Part shown: positions 6,355-8,675 of the stretch, one piece after another | Position numbering within the stretch: position 1 is the first letter of the stretch | How the letters are laid out: every line of letters begins with the position of its first letter | From: Bacteroidales bacterium | GTDB lineage: Bacteria; Bacteroidota; Bacteroidia; Bacteroidales; JAADJA01 | Reading direction: 5' to 3' | Assembly (NCBI GenBank): GCA_029933495.1 | Contig: JAOZOC010000090.1 | Coordinates: forward strand, 1-8,675 | DNA length: 8,675 nucleotides | Position numbers and translations under genes: made by a program | The notes under the pieces: model-generated | What the model saw: the letters and a program-made list of their open reading frames with translations, nothing else | The model's database searches: none | Told to the model about the DNA's origin: nothing

Positions 6355-8448
6355 ATGAAAAAGAAATTGTACCTGGTAGTTTTGGTTTTTTTGTTTATCA
6401 GTGCCGGCTTTGCCCAGATTGTGGAGCCTGTAAAGTGGAATTATACAAAAAAAGAGCTTGGAAATAATGAATATGAACTTATTTTTAAAGCTACTATTGA
6501 TAAAGGATGGCATCTTTATTCACAAAATATCGGCGATAACGGCCCGATTCCGACCTCATTCGTATTTAATAATCTTGACGGTTTTGAGTTTGTTGATAAA
6601 AATATAAAGATTAAAAGGGTTGAGGATTTTGAAAATGGGGGTGACAGCTTATATCAGGTTACTTTTGATGAAACCAAGCCTATTGTGGAGTTTGACCCCA
6701 ATTTTAACATGAAGTTGAAATTTTATGCTGATAACGCAGAATTTAAATCAAAAATAAAGGTTACCTCGCCAAAACCGGTTTCTATCAAAGGTTATCTTGA
6801 GTTTATGTGTTGTGACGATGAGAAATGCCTGCCACCTGACGAGATGGACTTTGAATTTTCTATTCCGGGAACAACAGGTGAAACAGCAGTTACATCAACA
6901 GGAAGTCAGGAAGAGCTGAAGGCTACAGACGGCAGTCTGGGATTCAATGCTAACAAGTCAATGTGGGATATCATTATTGAAGCTATTATCTGGGGTTTTG
7001 TTGCACTTCTCACTCCTTGTGTTTTCCCAATGATACCAATGACAATCACATTTTTCCTGAAAGGCGGACAGAATAAAAGACAGGGAAGAATTCAGGCATC
7101 TGCTTATGGAATTTCAATTGTTCTGTTATATACTATTCCAATTGCTATTATTATTCTGATAACATATTTTGTTGGCGGAAAAACGGTCACAACCGATATT
7201 TTTAACTGGTTAAGTACTCATTGGATACCAAACGTTTTCTTCTTCCTGATATTTATGTTTTTTGCTGCATCTTTCCTTGGAATGTTTGAGATTATACTTC
7301 CAAGCTGGATGGTAAGCAAAGCAGATTCAAAGGCTGACAAAGGTGGTATTGTAGGAGCTTTCTTTATGGCTCTGACTCTTGTACTTGTTTCATTCTCCTG
7401 TACCGGGCCTCTTGTGGGAACGGTCCTTGTTAAGTCGGCGCAGGGGGCGGTTTTCGAACCGATATTTGCAATGTTGGCCTTTTCGGTGGCCTTTGCATTG
7501 CCCTTTACCCTGTTTGCATTTTTCCCGGGATGGCTTAAACAGATGCCCAAATCGGGCGGCTGGCTTAATTCGGTAAAAGTTGTGCTGGGATTTATCGAAA
7601 TTGCTCTAGGGTTGAAATTCCTGAGTATTGCCGATCAGACTTACCACTGGGGTATCCTCGACAGGGATATTTACCTGGCAATCTGGATAGTAACATTCTT
7701 CCTGTTGGGATTGTATTTCCTCGGGAAAATAAAATTTGCCAACGACTCGGATTATCCATATTTAAGTGTGCCACGCCTCGGATTGGCTATCATCACTTTT
7801 ACATTTGTTGTATATCTTATCCCCGGAATGTTCGGTGCTCCATTAAAAGCCCTTGCAGGTTATTTGCCACCACAGCAAACACATGATTTTGATATAAATG
7901 CTATCATTCGGGATAATATTAAAACAATCAGCATTACAAGTAGTGGTGAAGACCCGACTGAACTCTGTGAAAAACCAAAATATGCCGACTTCCTGCACCT
8001 GCCTCATGGCCTTGAGGGTTACTTTGATTATGATCAGGGAATGTCTTGCGCAAAAAAATTGAATAAACCTGTTTTTATCGATTTTACAGGCCACGGATGT
8101 GTAAATTGTCGTGAAATGGAAGCCAATGTCTGGTCCGACCCCAAAGTTTTGAAAATATTGAGAAGCGATTTTGTAGTCATTGCTTTATATGTTGATGATA
8201 AAACCAGGCTTCCAAAGGAAGATTGGATAACATCAGAATATGACGGTAAGGTTAAAAAGTCGGTTGGTAAGAAGAATGCTGATTTTCAGGTCTCACGATT
8301 TGAGATGAATGCACAACCTTTTTACGTTTTACTTGATAACAAAGGAGAACTACTTGCCAGGCCTAGATCGTATGATCTGGAAGTGACTGCTTTTGTCGAT
8401 TTTCTTAAAACGGGCATTAAGGCCTATAAGGAAAGAGAGAAAAATTAA
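6355..8448 (+). CDS. dsbD: Thiol:disulfide interchange protein DsbD (protein-disulfide reductase)
   Basis: DsbD carries electrons from cytoplasmic thioredoxin across the inner membrane to periplasmic thiol proteins, which keep disulfide isomerases and cytochrome c maturation factors reduced. All three parts are present in the 697-residue protein. After a signal peptide (1-20, GFA-Q) comes the periplasmic alpha domain with Cys152 and Cys158 (CCDDEKCLPP), spaced as the alpha pair of E. coli DsbD. The multi-helix beta domain starts near 205, with Cys222 in LLTPCVFPMIP and Cys349 in SFSCTGPLVG. An extra linker of about 90 residues follows the last helix. The thioredoxin-like gamma domain has Cys582-Val-Asn-Cys585 and a likely cis-proline in NAQPFY. 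It is longer than E. coli DsbD because of the linker. Three further cysteines (153, 538, 565) are present. The start at 6355 has AAAGG 8 nt upstream. A strong terminator follows. Confidence 0.95.
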   Translation: MKKKLYLVVLVFLFISAGFAQIVEPVKWNYTKKELGNNEYELIFKATIDKGWHLYSQNIGDNGPIPTSFVFNNLDGFEFVDKNIKIKRVEDFENGGDSLYQVTFDETKPIVEFDPNFNMKLKFYADNAEFKSKIKVTSPKPVSIKGYLEFMCCDDEKCLPPDEMDFEFSIPGTTGETAVTSTGSQEELKATDGSLGFNANKSMWDIIIEAIIWGFVALLTPCVFPMIPMTITFFLKGGQNKRQGRIQASAYGISIVLLYTIPIAIIILITYFVGGKTVTTDIFNWLSTHWIPNVFFFLIFMFFAASFLGMFEIILPSWMVSKADSKADKGGIVGAFFMALTLVLVSFSCTGPLVGTVLVKSAQGAVFEPIFAMLAFSVAFALPFTLFAFFPGWLKQMPKSGGWLNSVKVVLGFIEIALGLKFLSIADQTYHWGILDRDIYLAIWIVTFFLLGLYFLGKIKFANDSDYPYLSVPRLGLAIITFTFVVYLIPGMFGAPLKALAGYLPPQQTHDFDINAIIRDNIKTISITSSGEDPTELCEKPKYADFLHLPHGLEGYFDYDQGMSCAKKLNKPVFIDFTGHGCVNCREMEANVWSDPKVLKILRSDFVVIALYVDDKTRLPKEDWITSEYDGKVKKSVGKKNADFQVSRFEMNAQPFYVLLDNKGELLARPRSYDLEVTAFVDFLKTGIKAYKEREKN

Positions 8449-8460
8449 CACAAATTTAAC

Positions 8461-8495
8461 AAAAAAAGGAGGTGCTTTTCAGCCCTCCTTTTTTT
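8461..8495 (+). terminator. Rho-independent terminator of dsbD, symmetric
   Basis: A perfect 12-bp stem pairs 8461-8472 (seven A then GGAGG) with 8484-8495 (CCTCC then seven T), 12 bp after the dsbD stop. Two more inner pairs (8474-8475 with 8482-8483) are possible. The A-run and T-run on either side allow function in both directions. Confidence 0.9.
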
Positions 8496-8514
8496 ATCCC
8501 TCGAAATTTTATTA

Positions 8515-8522
8515 TATTTTTG
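8515..8522 (+). promoter_or_regulatory. -7 promoter box of the last, partial gene
   Basis: TATTTTTG (followed by C) matches TAnnTTTG and lies 7 nt before the ATG at 8530, just after the dsbD terminator. No clear -33 TTTG was seen; the expected place falls at the end of the terminator T-run. The predicted leader is very short, as for tilS. Confidence 0.45.
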
Positions 8523-8529
8523 CGTCATT

Positions 8530-8675
8530 ATGAAAAATGTATTTATTCTCTTTTTATCCTTAGCATTTGCAACTTTCCTGAATGCACAGATTTTTACGAA
8601 TATCAATGCCGGACTGACTGGCATTTCAAACTCATACATTGCCTGGGGTGATTATGACAATGATTCCGATCTGGA
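8530..8675 (+). CDS. Secreted FG-GAP/VCBS repeat-like protein, 3'-truncated by the window
   Basis: An open frame starts at the ATG at 8530 and runs off the window end, giving 48 complete codons. It begins with a clear signal peptide (MKNVFILFLSLAFATFLNAQ, likely cleavage after NA-Q). The mature part then reads FTNINAGLTGISNSYIAWGDYDNDSDL. The segment AWGDYDNDSDL is the start of a Ca-binding FG-GAP/VCBS repeat, the D-x-D-x-D-x-D pattern seen in beta-propeller proteins of Bacteroidota. Such proteins are often large, surface-exposed and exported by the type IX system, but the C-terminal sorting domain lies outside the window, so this cannot be judged. It is separated from dsbD by a strong terminator and has its own -7 box, so it is a new transcription unit. 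No Shine-Dalgarno site is seen. Confidence 0.8.
   Translation, partial: MKNVFILFLSLAFATFLNAQIFTNINAGLTGISNSYIAWGDYDNDSDL

Noticed and set aside
7218..7550. A 110-codon open frame on the minus strand opposite dsbD.
   Set aside because: It lies opposite the conserved membrane domain, has no family features and no start signals; a shadow frame.
1..8675. Mobile element, CRISPR, toxin-antitoxin, defence or biosynthetic cluster.
   Set aside because: No transposase, integrase, tandem spaced repeats, tRNA-linked ends or linked accessory enzymes were found; the genes are mostly core functions in short transcription units.

Overview
The window reads as a piece of a Bacteroidota chromosome, probably from the Bacteroidales/Marinilabiliales side. 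Four things point there: a DUF3078 family protein, a small glycine-rich secreted protein of the PID-CTERM type, a two-subunit ferredoxin-dependent 2-oxoacid oxidoreductase of the Bacteroidetes form, and repeated copies of the Bacteroidetes -7 promoter motif TAnnTTTG, mostly without strong Shine-Dalgarno sites. The family names come from reading the proteins; no database search was run.

Layout. 1-2344 (+): the 3' part of korA and all of korB, an oxidoreductase operon closed by a strong terminator. 2345-2512: a short convergent gap with two back-to-back terminators and a small G-rich patch. 2513-2740 (-): a 75-residue secreted or membrane-anchored glycine-rich protein with its own promoter. 2976-4754 (-): mscS followed after 30 bp by a DUF3078 protein, probably one transcript. 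4755-4887: divergent promoter region. 4888-6213 (+): tilS, whose -7 box lies almost against the start codon. 6355-8448 (+): a full-length DsbD-type thiol:disulfide interchange protein, closed by a strong symmetric terminator. 8530 to the window end (+): the start of a secreted FG-GAP/VCBS-like protein, cut by the window edge.

The genes fall into unrelated housekeeping and envelope tasks: low-potential 2-oxoacid metabolism (KorAB), osmotic protection (MscS), tRNA-Ile2 decoding (TilS), delivery of reducing power across the inner membrane (DsbD), and outer-membrane or surface proteins (DUF3078, the glycine-rich protein, the FG-GAP protein). No mobile element, CRISPR array, defence cassette, rRNA or tRNA was seen. 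No gap between genes exceeds 235 bp. I see no clear new multi-gene system. The best leads are the tiny PID-CTERM-like protein, the mscS-DUF3078 pairing, the extra cysteines of DsbD and the near-leaderless tilS promoter.
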